A DNA stretch of 64,000 bases from Gammaproteobacteria bacterium (GTDB taxonomy: Bacteria > Pseudomonadota > Gammaproteobacteria > Competibacterales > Competibacteraceae), in NCBI GenBank assembly GCA_024235095.1, contig JACKNC010000001.1, positions 2,083,501 through 2,147,500 on the forward strand. The letters run 5' to 3'. Shown here piece after piece: positions 45,969 through 53,957 of this stretch. The notes below the pieces were generated by a model. It was not told where the DNA came from and searched no databases. It saw nothing but the letters and a program-made list of their open reading frames with translations. The translations under genes were made by a program, and so were the position numbers. Within the stretch, counting starts at the first letter, position 1. Each line of letters starts with the position of its first letter.

Positions 45969-46916
45969 ATGAGCATTCTGGTTATTGCCGAACACGATAA
46001 CGCCGTCCTCAAGGCGGCGACGCTGAATACCATTACCGCCGCGGCGCAATTAGGCGACGATATCCACGTCCTGGTCGCGGGTCAGAGCTGTGGCGCGGTC
46101 GCCGAGGCCGCCGCCCAGGTCGTGGGGGTCAAAAAAGTCCTGGTGGCCGACGCCGCGCACTATGCCCATCAACTGGCCGAGAATGTCGCAGCGCTGGTGG
46201 TCAGCCTGGCAAGCGGTTACAGCCATATCCTGGCCCCGGCCACCGCCGCAGGCAAAAACATGCTGCCGCGCGTGGCCGCCCTGCTGGACGTGGCGCAAAT
46301 CTCCGACATTATCAAGGTCGAGAGCGCTGATACGTTCATCCGTCCCATTTACGCCGGCAACGTGCTGGCCACCGTTCAAACCAGCGATGCGGTCAAGGTG
46401 ATCACCGTGCGCGGCACGGCGTTCCCAGCGGCGGCAACGGGCGGTTCAGCGAGCGTTGAATCAGTCAACCTAGCGGCGGATGCCGGCGTCTCCAGTTTTG
46501 TCGGTCAGCAACTCACCCAGTCCGACCGGCCGGAATTGACCGCCGCGCGCATTATCATCTCGGGTGGACGCGGCATGGGCAACGGCGAGAATTTCAAGTT
46601 GTTGGAGGATGTAGCCGACAAACTCGGCGCGGCGGTGGGCGCTTCCCGCGCCGCCGTGGACTCCGGTTTCGTGCCTAATGATTACCAGGTGGGCCAAACC
46701 GGCAAGGTGGTCGCTCCAGAACTGTACATTGCGGTCGGCATCTCCGGCGCCATTCAGCATTTGGCCGGCATGAAGGACAGCAAGGTTATTGCCGCCATTA
46801 ACAAGGACGAGGAGGCGCCGATCTTCCAGGTCGCTGATTATGGTCTGGTGGCTGACTTGTTTACCGCCGTGCCTGAATTATCCACAGAGTTGGACAAGCT
46901 AAAAGCGGCGGGTTAA
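45969..46916 (+). CDS. etfA: Electron transfer flavoprotein, alpha subunit
   Basis: 315 residues. The N-terminal domain starts SILVIAEHDNAVLKAATLNT. The FAD-binding C-terminal domain shows IIISGGRGMGNGENFKLLEDVA, VGASRAAVDSGFVPNDYQVGQTGK split over two blocks, AVGISGAIQHLAGMKDSKVI and INKDEEAPIFQVADYGLV. It forms the FAD-carrying heterodimer with EtfB. Confidence 0.98.
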   Translation: MSILVIAEHDNAVLKAATLNTITAAAQLGDDIHVLVAGQSCGAVAEAAAQVVGVKKVLVADAAHYAHQLAENVAALVVSLASGYSHILAPATAAGKNMLPRVAALLDVAQISDIIKVESADTFIRPIYAGNVLATVQTSDAVKVITVRGTAFPAAATGGSASVESVNLAADAGVSSFVGQQLTQSDRPELTAARIIISGGRGMGNGENFKLLEDVADKLGAAVGASRAAVDSGFVPNDYQVGQTGKVVAPELYIAVGISGAIQHLAGMKDSKVIAAINKDEEAPIFQVADYGLVADLFTAVPELSTELDKLKAAG

Positions 46917-46951
46917 AACCACTGTCGTTCCCTGTCATCCCTTCCCCGGCC

Positions 46952-46977
46952 CCTCTCCCTTTCTATCAGGGGGAGGA
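46952..46977. repeat. Short GC-rich hairpin after etfA
   Basis: CCTCTCCCT faces AGGGGGAGG around a short loop. The sequence belongs to the same CCCTCTCCC class of scattered palindromes as the element inside hemD (53966-54015). It may also act as a weak transcription barrier between etfA and the acyl-CoA dehydrogenase gene. Confidence 0.5.
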
Positions 46978-47022
46978 TGCTAACCCCCTTCCCCGAATCT
47001 CCAGAAATTTTAAGGAGGCGTT

Positions 47023-48816
47023 ATGACCGCCTATTTCGCCCCAACCCGCGACATGCAGTTTGTGATCAATGAACTTGCTGGACTGAACGAGGTTACGGCA
47101 TTGCCAGCTTTCGCTGAACAGGAAGTGAATCCTGAACTGGTGGAAGCCGTGCTGGAAGAAGCCGCCAAGCTGGCCACTGAAGTGCTGGCGCCGCTGAACA
47201 AGACCGGCGATATTCTGGGCGCGCGCCTGGATCCACAGAAAGGCGTCATTCCTGCGGATGGCTTCGCCGAGGCTTATCAGAAATTCATCGATGGCGGTTG
47301 GAACGGCTTGGCCAGTTCAGTCGAACACGGCGGCCAGAGTTTGCCGGAATTGATCAACACCGCGACTCAGGAGATGTGGAATTCCGCCAACATGTCTTTT
47401 GCCCTGTGTCCGATGTTGAATGGCGGCGCGATCGAGGCGATCAGCCGCGTCGGTTCCGCCGAGCAAAAGGCGCTCTATCTGCAGCAATTAGTTAGCGGCG
47501 AGTGGACTGGCACCATGAACCTGACCGAATCGCAGGCCGGCTCCGATCTGTCGGCGGTGCGCACCCGCGCCGTGCCGGAGGGTGATCATTACCGGATTTT
47601 CGGCCAGAAAATTTTTATCACCTGGGGCGAGCACAACATGGCGCCCAACACCATTCATCTGGTGCTGGCCCGCACCCCGGACGCGCCCGAAGGCGTGAAG
47701 GGCATCTCACTGTTTATTGTCCCCAAGTTTCTGGTGAACGCCGACGGTTCGCTGGGCGCGCGTAATGATGTCCACGCCGTATCCCTGGAACACAAGCTGG
47801 GCATTCACGCCAGTCCAACCTGTGTCATGGCGTTTGGCGACCAGGATGGCGCAATCGGCTATCTGGTCGGCGAGGAGAACAAGGGCCTGGCCTATATGTT
47901 CATTATGATGAACGAAGCGCGCTTCAAGGTCGGTTTGCAGGGCCTGGCGATTGGCGAGCGCGCTTATCAGGGTGCGCGGGAATACGCCAAGGATCGGGCG
48001 CAGGGCCGTCCGGTCGGGGTCAGGAGCGGTGACCGGGTCACTATCATTCATCATCCGGATGTGCGGCGGATGCTGATGACTATGAAGGCGCAGAATGAAG
48101 CGATGCGAGCGCTGGCCTATGTCACCGCGCAGCACATGGATCTAGCCCGTCATCATCCCGATCCGGCGGTGCGCCAGACACATCAAGCGCGGGTGGATCT
48201 GTTGATCCCGGTGGTGAAGGGCTGGGAGACTGAGTTGGGTATTGAGATTGCCTCGCTGGGCGTGCAGGTGCATGGCGGCATGGGTTTTGTCGAGGAAACC
48301 GGCGCCTGTCAACACTTGCGCGATTCGCGCATCGCCACCATTTATGAAGGCACCACCGGTATCCAGGCTGCCGATCTGGCGGGGCGCAAGCTAAGCATGG
48401 ATCAGGGTGCGGCGATGCGGGCGCTGATTGCCGAGATGGACACAATCGCCAAAGAGCTAGGTTCAGCCTCAGGCGATGATCTGGCGACGATCCGCGCGGG
48501 TTTGGACGAAGGCGTCCGATCGCTGACCGAAGCGACCCAGTGGATGCTGGCCAGCCGGGACCCGAACGCCGTGATGGCGGTGTCGGTGGATTACCTGATG
48601 CTGGTCGGCTACGTCTGCGGCGGCTGGCAAATGGCCCGCGCGGCTCAGGTGGCGCAAAACAAGCTGATGACTGGGCAAGATCCGGTGTTTCATGAAGCCA
48701 AGTTGATCACTTCCCGCTTCTACATGGAACATGTGCTGCCCAAAGCCAGCGCGCTGTTGCGTTCGGTCCAGCAGGGCGGCGTTTCGATCATGGCGTTGAC
48801 CGAGGAGCAGTTTTAG
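47023..48816 (+). CDS. Acyl-CoA dehydrogenase, large (about 600-residue) type
   Basis: 597 residues with the strong ribosome-binding site AAGGAGG. The enzyme oxidises acyl-CoA to trans-2-enoyl-CoA with FAD and hands electrons to ETF. Blocks seen are GWNGLASSVEHGGQSLPELI, GTMNLTESQAGSDLSAVRTRA, IFGQKIFITWGEHNM, HASPTCVMAFGDQDGAIGYLVGEENKGL in two parts, and QVHGGMGFVEETGACQHLRDSRIATIYEGTTGIQA, also read in parts, with the catalytic glutamate in the IYEGTTGIQ region. The C-terminal extension of about 130 residues is typical of this long class found in Pseudomonas and relatives. The neighbourhood with etfBA fits. Confidence 0.95.
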   Translation: MTAYFAPTRDMQFVINELAGLNEVTALPAFAEQEVNPELVEAVLEEAAKLATEVLAPLNKTGDILGARLDPQKGVIPADGFAEAYQKFIDGGWNGLASSVEHGGQSLPELINTATQEMWNSANMSFALCPMLNGGAIEAISRVGSAEQKALYLQQLVSGEWTGTMNLTESQAGSDLSAVRTRAVPEGDHYRIFGQKIFITWGEHNMAPNTIHLVLARTPDAPEGVKGISLFIVPKFLVNADGSLGARNDVHAVSLEHKLGIHASPTCVMAFGDQDGAIGYLVGEENKGLAYMFIMMNEARFKVGLQGLAIGERAYQGAREYAKDRAQGRPVGVRSGDRVTIIHHPDVRRMLMTMKAQNEAMRALAYVTAQHMDLARHHPDPAVRQTHQARVDLLIPVVKGWETELGIEIASLGVQVHGGMGFVEETGACQHLRDSRIATIYEGTTGIQAADLAGRKLSMDQGAAMRALIAEMDTIAKELGSASGDDLATIRAGLDEGVRSLTEATQWMLASRDPNAVMAVSVDYLMLVGYVCGGWQMARAAQVAQNKLMTGQDPVFHEAKLITSRFYMEHVLPKASALLRSVQQGGVSIMALTEEQF

Positions 48817-48904
48817 GAGCTTTCCCGACTTGCCGAAAGGGGAGACCGAAGAACATTCAGTGTTCTCGGTATAGGGCATCGTACTCTCTACAGAGAAATC
48901 CCCA

Positions 48905-49063
48905 GTCTAAAGGCCCAGGGCCGTTAAGTTCTGCTGATTCTGATGGGTAGGGCGGGTTAGCGTAGCGTAACCCGCCACCGCCGAAGTCCAGCAAAATCGG
49001 CGGGTTACGAGCTGACGCTCTAACCCGCCCTACACAGAATTTAACAGCCCTGTGGTCTAAAGG
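48905..49063. mobile_element. MITE-like element with terminal inverted repeats and 9-base target duplication
   Basis: The element itself is about 48914-49054 (141 bases). The left end CCCAGGGCCGTTAAGTTCTG and the reverse complement of the right end CACAGGGCTGTTAAATTCTG agree at 17 of 20 positions. Inside, GTAGGGCGGGTTA and TAACCCGCCCTAC continue the palindrome, with a 12-base extra stretch on the left. GTCTAAAGG directly abuts both sides (48905-48913 and 49055-49063), as expected for a target duplication. It contains no gene. It fills most of the 267-base gap between the acyl-CoA dehydrogenase and argH. Confidence 0.75.
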
Positions 49064-49083
49064 CCGGGGAGGATGTCAAAAAA

Positions 49084-50490
49084 TCACCTCTGCGCCACCC
49101 AGGTCAGCGCCGCCGCCGCCGCTTCCCGAACCCGGTTGGAGGCCGTGCCGCCCAGCACATCGCGGGCCGCCACGGAACCTTCTAAAGTCAGCACTGCAAA
49201 CACATCTTCCTCGATCAACGGTGAAAAGCGTTGCAGTTCCGCCAGCGTCATTTCCGCCAGATCCCGTCCGGTCTTCACGCCAAGCCGCACTGTCTGACCC
49301 ACGACTTCATGGGCGTCGCGGAACGGCAACCCCTTGCGCACCAGATAATCCGCCAGGTCGGTAGCGGTCGCAAAACCGCGCCGGGCGGATTGCAACATCT
49401 TCTCGCGTTTCGGGCGCAAGGCTGGAATCAGATCGGCAAACGCCCGCAGGCAACCGAGAACCGTGTCCACTGTATCGAATAACGGTTCCTTGTCTTCCTG
49501 ATTATCCTTGTTATAAGCCAATGGCTGACTTTTCATCAGGGTCAGCAACGCGATCAAATGCCCGTTTACCCGCCCGACCTTGCCGCGCACCAGCTCCGGC
49601 ACATCGGGATTTTTCTTCTGCGGCATGATCGAGGAGCCGGTGCAGAACCGATCCGGCAGTTCCACAAAATCGAATTGCGCCGAGGACCACAGCACCAACT
49701 CCTCGGCCATCCGTGAGAGATGGGTCAGCAGAATCGCCGCAACAGCCGTGAATTCAATGGCGAAATCCCGGTCGCTGACCGCATCCAGCGAATTGGCGCA
49801 GGGCGCAGCGAACCCAAGCAGTTCGGCAGTGTAGGCGCGATCCAGCGGATAACTGGTTCCCGCCAGCGCTGCTGCGCCCAGCGGCATGATGTTCACTCGC
49901 TTGCGGCAATCCATCAACCGTTCGTAATCTCGCTTCACCATCTCGAACCAGGCCAGCAGGTGATGGCCGAAGGTCACCGGCTGGGCGACTTGCAAATGGG
50001 TGAATCCCGGCATGATGGTCTCCGCTTCGCGCATCGCCAGTTCCGCCAGCCCGCCCAGAAACCGCTTCATCTCAGCCAGAATCGCGTCGATGACGTCGCG
50101 CAGGTAGAGGCGAATGTCGGTCGCAACCTGGTCATTGCGCGAACGTCCAGTATGCAGGCGCTTACCAGCGTCGCCAATCCGCTCGGTCAGGCGCGCTTCA
50201 ATGTTCATGTGGACATCTTCCAGCGCAGTGGACCAGGCGAACTCGCCGCGTTCGATCTCGCCGCGAATCGCCTCCAGTCCCTCGACAATCGCTGCGCAAT
50301 CCGCCTCGGACAGGACGCCAATCCGCGCCAGCATCCGGGCATGGGCAATGGAGCCTTGAATATCCTGCCGGTACATGCGGCGGTCAAAATCCACCGAGGC
50401 GGTGAACGCTGCGACGAAGGCATCGGTGCTCTCGGTGAATCGCCCACCCCAGGTCTGATTGGTTTGTTGATTAGTTTGTTGGTCGCTCAT
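49084..50490 (-). CDS. argH: Argininosuccinate lyase
   Basis: 468 residues, the usual length. The enzyme splits argininosuccinate to arginine and fumarate, the last step of arginine synthesis. Motifs include TWGGRFTESTDAFVAAF, TGRSRNDQVATDIRLYL, GFTHLQVAQPVTFGHHLLAW and the superfamily signature TGSSIMPQKKNPDVPEL with the catalytic serine. An unusual QQTNQQTNQT stretch sits between the start and the conserved TWGGRF. A decayed copy of the first part of this gene lies 1.8 kb upstream (52224-52285). Confidence 0.98.
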   Translation of the reverse strand: MSDQQTNQQTNQTWGGRFTESTDAFVAAFTASVDFDRRMYRQDIQGSIAHARMLARIGVLSEADCAAIVEGLEAIRGEIERGEFAWSTALEDVHMNIEARLTERIGDAGKRLHTGRSRNDQVATDIRLYLRDVIDAILAEMKRFLGGLAELAMREAETIMPGFTHLQVAQPVTFGHHLLAWFEMVKRDYERLMDCRKRVNIMPLGAAALAGTSYPLDRAYTAELLGFAAPCANSLDAVSDRDFAIEFTAVAAILLTHLSRMAEELVLWSSAQFDFVELPDRFCTGSSIMPQKKNPDVPELVRGKVGRVNGHLIALLTLMKSQPLAYNKDNQEDKEPLFDTVDTVLGCLRAFADLIPALRPKREKMLQSARRGFATATDLADYLVRKGLPFRDAHEVVGQTVRLGVKTGRDLAEMTLAELQRFSPLIEEDVFAVLTLEGSVAARDVLGGTASNRVREAAAAALTWVAQR

Positions 50491-50513
50491 GGCATCGCCT
50501 GTGTTTGCGATAA

Positions 50514-51686
50514 TTATCGACCGACCAGGGCGACTGCGCCCAAAGCAGCGCTCCGCAGTCTCTGGAATAGCAAATCGAGCACAAAGCTAATAAAAACCAG
50601 GGTCAAGGACATGCCCTTGACCAGTGGACGGCCAAGAAATTTGAAGATAACGACAATCAGATTCTCGACATAGCCAGCGACTTCCTTGGAAAATTGCGCC
50701 GCTTGATGCAGCATCCAGGCCAGATGGTCAAGCAGGGTGGCGGTTGCTGTCAGCACCAAGCCGACCGTCCCCACGACCAGCGCGCCGACTTTCGAGAGAA
50801 TCCAGTAGATCGCCTTGCCAATCATTTTCAGCACAAAGGCGCTGCCGACGATCACTGGGTTGCCGCCAGCCGCAGCCGAGTTCAACCAGGATTCGATTTT
50901 TCCCGGCGACAGTTCTGCTTCCCGTGACGCCGCTTCCAGGCCCGACCAACTGAGCGAAGCGACAGCGCTGGTGTAGCTAGGCATCAAATGAGCATCGATG
51001 CTGATCAGACCGCGATTGCCATTTCTGACCGACAGTCCCTGCTTGCCGACAGGCGCATGTTGAAAAGGGAAAACCGGAATCATGGGCACCGGATCGGAGG
51101 TGTGATAGGCGCGGAACATGTTGTCAACGCCAACCCGTGATGACAGGCTTTCGGCGAACAGCCCTATCCCGGTGCGGGGAGCGCCGAAAGTATAGAGCTT
51201 AACGGCGCCGGCCTGAGCAGCCGAAAGGCAGTCGGCGCCAAGATTGGCGAGCGCGCCGCCCAGGCTGTGGCCTACGCAATGAATGAGGGTCGGATTGCGG
51301 TTGCGGAGGAACGTCATGATGTCCGGCGCAAAGGATTTCCACACCTCATTGAAGCCCGCATGCACCGGGTAGCCGCCAGGTCCTAGTTGCAGTCCAATAT
51401 TCAGGTTGCTCAACCAGTCGGGTTTGCTTTGCGTGCCGCGCGTCGCGAGCAACACCTCGCCTTGGTAGTTTCCCTGGCCGGCAGCGATATAGCCAAAGCC
51501 GGTAATTTCTTTCCAGGCAATCAGACCGCCTGATTTACCGGTAAAACGTGATGAGTCATCAATGGCAAACATATCCTCGCAACCCAGTTCGCCACCGCGA
51601 GCCTGTAATTCCGATATGGAGCGACTCATCAAGCGATAGACGCCTGTCGCAATAGCCGCCGCCTGTTGCGGATTCAAAGTACTCAT
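50514..51686 (-). CDS. Class 3 lipase with C-terminal membrane segments
   Basis: 390 residues. The alpha/beta-hydrolase nucleophile elbow is IHCVGHSLGGALANLGAD. Around it are FGYIAAGQGNYQGEVLLATRGT and LYTFGAPRTGIG, with the histidine region ISIDAHLMPSYTSAV after it, as in class 3 (Rhizopus-type) lipases. There is no signal peptide. The last 120 residues hold several hydrophobic stretches (IVGSAFVLKMIGKAIYWIL, VGALVVGTVGLVLTATATLL, LVFISFVLDLLFQRL) suggesting membrane insertion. The gene lies between argH and a small exported protein on the same strand. The lipase could be an effector or a housekeeping membrane lipase; the former is inference from gene layout only. Confidence 0.85.
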   Translation of the reverse strand: MSTLNPQQAAAIATGVYRLMSRSISELQARGGELGCEDMFAIDDSSRFTGKSGGLIAWKEITGFGYIAAGQGNYQGEVLLATRGTQSKPDWLSNLNIGLQLGPGGYPVHAGFNEVWKSFAPDIMTFLRNRNPTLIHCVGHSLGGALANLGADCLSAAQAGAVKLYTFGAPRTGIGLFAESLSSRVGVDNMFRAYHTSDPVPMIPVFPFQHAPVGKQGLSVRNGNRGLISIDAHLMPSYTSAVASLSWSGLEAASREAELSPGKIESWLNSAAAGGNPVIVGSAFVLKMIGKAIYWILSKVGALVVGTVGLVLTATATLLDHLAWMLHQAAQFSKEVAGYVENLIVVIFKFLGRPLVKGMSLTLVFISFVLDLLFQRLRSAALGAVALVGR

Positions 51687-51713
51687 GATTTCTCCTGTTG
51701 GACTTTTGGCAAT

Positions 51714-52190
51714 TCAACGAATATCGCAAATGCCATAAATCTCGCCTTTGCGGCTCGGCTCGTTTTCAAGGCGGCAGACCAGGGAAATCGGTTTACCCTG
51801 AAGTTCGCCATTCTCCTCATAGTTCATCTTATCGAACATCCATGCCTTGTATTCCTTACCCTGGTGCAGGATGAGCAAGGTCTGTTCAATAAATGGTTGG
51901 TGGGGCAGAAATGAACCGAGCAAAGAACTCCTGAAAATAGCAGGCAGGCGGAATTCGCCATTTGCATCAGTCACGGCCTCATCGCTGCCGGTTTCCTTGC
52001 CCCAGGCCCAGATGAATTTGCGACTAATAACCGCGCCGGCGACTGGCTGATTCTGGCTAAGGACGACCCCTTGAACTGCCGAAAATATACAAAGCTTACC
52101 CATCGCGTTGGCCTTTTCGATCACGGTAAAGAATAACAGGGCGAAAATCAGACTTCCCCCCAAGCATTGAAGCATGACCTGCTTTTTCAT
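51714..52190 (-). CDS. Small exported protein with Ig-like (carboxypeptidase-regulatory-like) fold, resembling DUF6795
   Basis: 158 residues from the ATG at 52190; the frame upstream to 52271 reads through a decayed argH fragment and is not coding. The N-terminus is a signal peptide or anchor (QCLGGSLIFALLFFTVIEKANA). The mature part contains GVVLSQNQPVAGAVISR and VTDANGEFRLPAIF, typical of a beta-sandwich that carries a variable function, then a C-terminal region with LVCRLENEPSR and two cysteines. The resemblance to DUF6795 is from memory and moderate. It is 27 bases upstream of the lipase start, so the two are very likely cotranscribed. A periplasmic partner or inhibitor of the lipase is conceivable. 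Confidence 0.7.
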   Translation of the reverse strand: MKKQVMLQCLGGSLIFALLFFTVIEKANAMGKLCIFSAVQGVVLSQNQPVAGAVISRKFIWAWGKETGSDEAVTDANGEFRLPAIFRSSLLGSFLPHQPFIEQTLLILHQGKEYKAWMFDKMNYEENGELQGKPISLVCRLENEPSRKGEIYGICDIR

Positions 52191-52223
52191 AGAACCCCTG
52201 GATTCTTCAAATAACCATAGCGG

Positions 52224-52285
52224 CGCTGTCGGTGAATCGTCCGCCGCGGATTTGCCTGGTTGGTCGCGCATGGCGTCGCCCGTGT
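52224..52285 (-). pseudogene. Decayed copy of the argH 5' end
   Basis: Compared with 50428-50504 (argH start region, same strand), long blocks agree: TCGGTGAATCG, then CC-CC-C, then TTGGTCGC, CATGGC, TCGCC and GTGT. The copy lacks about 15 bases (the part that codes for the QQTNQ repeat in argH) and is shifted out of frame between its ATG (52271) and the CGGCGGACGATTCACC segment. It cannot code for ArgH and is read here as a remnant left when the lipase genes came in. Confidence 0.7.
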
Positions 52286-52411
52286 ATTGAAAACAGAAGG
52301 GATGCTACACAAGACTATGGAGGCCAGCAACGACCTGCGGCGCGTCAATCCATTGCTTGCGCCTGCTAATGCGCATATTCTTTGCGCATGACCGACCCAA
52401 GAGTATTCACC

Positions 52412-52657
52412 ATGTTTGCCCTCTATGATCCATCTGCCCCGAAAAAACCGACTAATCTGAGCATTAACAGTGATCTGCTCAAAAAAGCCCGAGAACAGGA
52501 AGTCAATCTGTCCGCGACTCTGGAACAGGCGCTGGCGGAACAACTTCGACAGCGTCAGAAGGCGCACTGGCTGGCTCAGAACCATGAGGCGATCACGGCT
52601 TACAATGACTATGTCGATCAACAGGGGGTCTTCAGCGACGGGTTGCGGAGCTTCTGA
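52412..52657 (+). CDS. ccdA: CcdA-type antitoxin
   Basis: 81 residues from the ATG at 52412; an ATG at 52388 would add eight. The protein has the CcdA pattern: an N-terminal ribbon-helix-helix DNA-binding part (KPTNLSINSDLLKKAREQEV NLS, read as beta strand then helix), then an acidic, flexible C-terminus (ITAYNDYVDQQGVFSDGLRSF) that binds the toxin. The stop codon shares one base with the ccdB start. CcdA normally represses its own promoter and neutralises CcdB. On chromosomes such pairs serve as stability or stress elements. Confidence 0.92.
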   Translation: MFALYDPSAPKKPTNLSINSDLLKKAREQEVNLSATLEQALAEQLRQRQKAHWLAQNHEAITAYNDYVDQQGVFSDGLRSF

Positions 52658-52974
52658 TGGCCCAATTCACGGTCTACCGCAACGCCAACCGCCGCACCCG
52701 TAACACCATCCCTTATCTGCTCGATGTACAAAGCGACCTGCTAGCCGATCTGCGTACGCGAGTGGTGATCCCGCTCGCGCTTTCCGCCCATCTCAACGAT
52801 CGGTCGATGACAACGCTAACGCCGACCTTTGAACTGAAAGGTCAAACCCTCGTGCTGCTGACCCCGCAGCTGGCCGGTATTCCCCTCCAGGAACTGGGTG
52901 AACCCATCACCGATTGGACAACTCATCGCGACCGGATTATTGCTGCTCTGGATTTTCTACTCACCGGCATTTAA
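52657..52974 (+). CDS. ccdB: CcdB-type toxin (gyrase poison family)
   Basis: 105 residues. The fold is recognisable from AQFTVYRNANRRTRNTIPYLLDVQSDLL in two segments, VVIPLALSAHLNDRS, LTPTFELKGQTLVLLTPQLAGIP and the C-terminal helix HRDRIIAALDFLLTGI. In F-plasmid CcdB the last residues Trp-Gly-Ile are needed for gyrase poisoning; here the position of the tryptophan is threonine (Thr-Gly-Ile), which may mean lower toxicity or another contact. The gene is translationally coupled to ccdA and ends 53 bases before hemC. Confidence 0.93.
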   Translation: MAQFTVYRNANRRTRNTIPYLLDVQSDLLADLRTRVVIPLALSAHLNDRSMTTLTPTFELKGQTLVLLTPQLAGIPLQELGEPITDWTTHRDRIIAALDFLLTGI

Positions 52975-53027
52975 CGCCGACCTGCTCTATGCTGTTATAT
53001 AGATAACCCTACGATCCATATCAGATC

Positions 53028-53957
53028 ATGCTCACCGATACCCTGCGCATTGCCACCCGTAAAAGTCCTCTCGCCCTCTGGCAGGCTGAACACGTTGCCG
53101 AGCGTCTCCGCCAGGCCCATCCTGGTTTATCCGTGAAACTGGTGGGCATGGTGACCCAGGGCGATAGAATTCTCGACAGCCCGCTGGCCCGGATCGGCGG
53201 CAAGGGCTTGTTCGTCAAAGAGCTGGAGCAGGGATTGCTGGACGGTCGCGCCGATATCGCCGTGCATTCCATGAAGGATGTGCCGGTCGCCTTCCCGGAG
53301 AAGCTGGGTCTACCCGTCATTCTGGCCCGCGAAGATCCCCGCGATGCTTTCGTATCGCGCCATTATTCCCATCCCGACGCCTTGCCCATCCATGCCCGGA
53401 TCGGCACTTCCAGCCTGCGCCGTCAGTGCCAGTTCACCGCCCGCTATCCCGGTTGGGAAATTCGCAGCTTGCGCGGTAATGTCGGCAGCCGGCTGGCCAA
53501 ACTAGATGCCGGTGAGTTTGACGCCATTCTGCTGGCCGCCGCCGGTTTAAAACGACTGGGTCTGGAAGAGCGCATCACGCTGGCGCTGGCGCCGGAATTC
53601 AGTCTGCCAGCCATTGGCCAGGGTGCGATTGGCGTGGAATGCCGGCTGGATGATGGCCGAACCCGGGAACTGATTGCCGCGCTAGATGATCCCGCCACTC
53701 ACATTCGGGTTGCGGCGGAACGCGCCTTTAATGCCCGCTTGCAGGGTGGTTGCCAGGTTCCCATCGCTGGCCATGCGGTGCTGAACCAGGAACGCATCTG
53801 GTTAAGGGGTCTGGTGGGCGAACCGGATGGCAGTCGAATCGTTGTCGGCGAACGGGAAGGTCCGGCAACGGCGGCGGAAGCGCTGGGGGTGGAACTGGCC
53901 GAGGAACTGCTCGAACGCGGGGCTGGGGCTATTTTGCGCCGGTTAATGGCGACATGA
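53028..53957 (+). CDS. hemC: Porphobilinogen deaminase (hydroxymethylbilane synthase)
   Basis: 309 residues. The enzyme joins four porphobilinogens into hydroxymethylbilane. Typical blocks are LRIATRKSPLALWQAEHVAERL, IGGKGLFVKELEQGLLDGRADIAVHSMKDVP split in two, RIGTSSLRRQCQF, LRGNVGSRLAKLDAGEFDAILLAAAGLKRLG in two, and LQGGCQVPIAG, whose cysteine holds the dipyrromethane cofactor. It overlaps hemD by four bases (ATGA). It heads the hemCDXY operon. Confidence 0.98.
   Translation: MLTDTLRIATRKSPLALWQAEHVAERLRQAHPGLSVKLVGMVTQGDRILDSPLARIGGKGLFVKELEQGLLDGRADIAVHSMKDVPVAFPEKLGLPVILAREDPRDAFVSRHYSHPDALPIHARIGTSSLRRQCQFTARYPGWEIRSLRGNVGSRLAKLDAGEFDAILLAAAGLKRLGLEERITLALAPEFSLPAIGQGAIGVECRLDDGRTRELIAALDDPATHIRVAAERAFNARLQGGCQVPIAGHAVLNQERIWLRGLVGEPDGSRIVVGEREGPATAAEALGVELAEELLERGAGAILRRLMAT

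Noticed and set aside
48838..48880. Hairpin CCGAAGAACA/GTGTTCTCGG after the acyl-CoA dehydrogenase considered as a terminator
   Set aside because: The stem has a bulge and there is no T-run after it; support is too weak to list.
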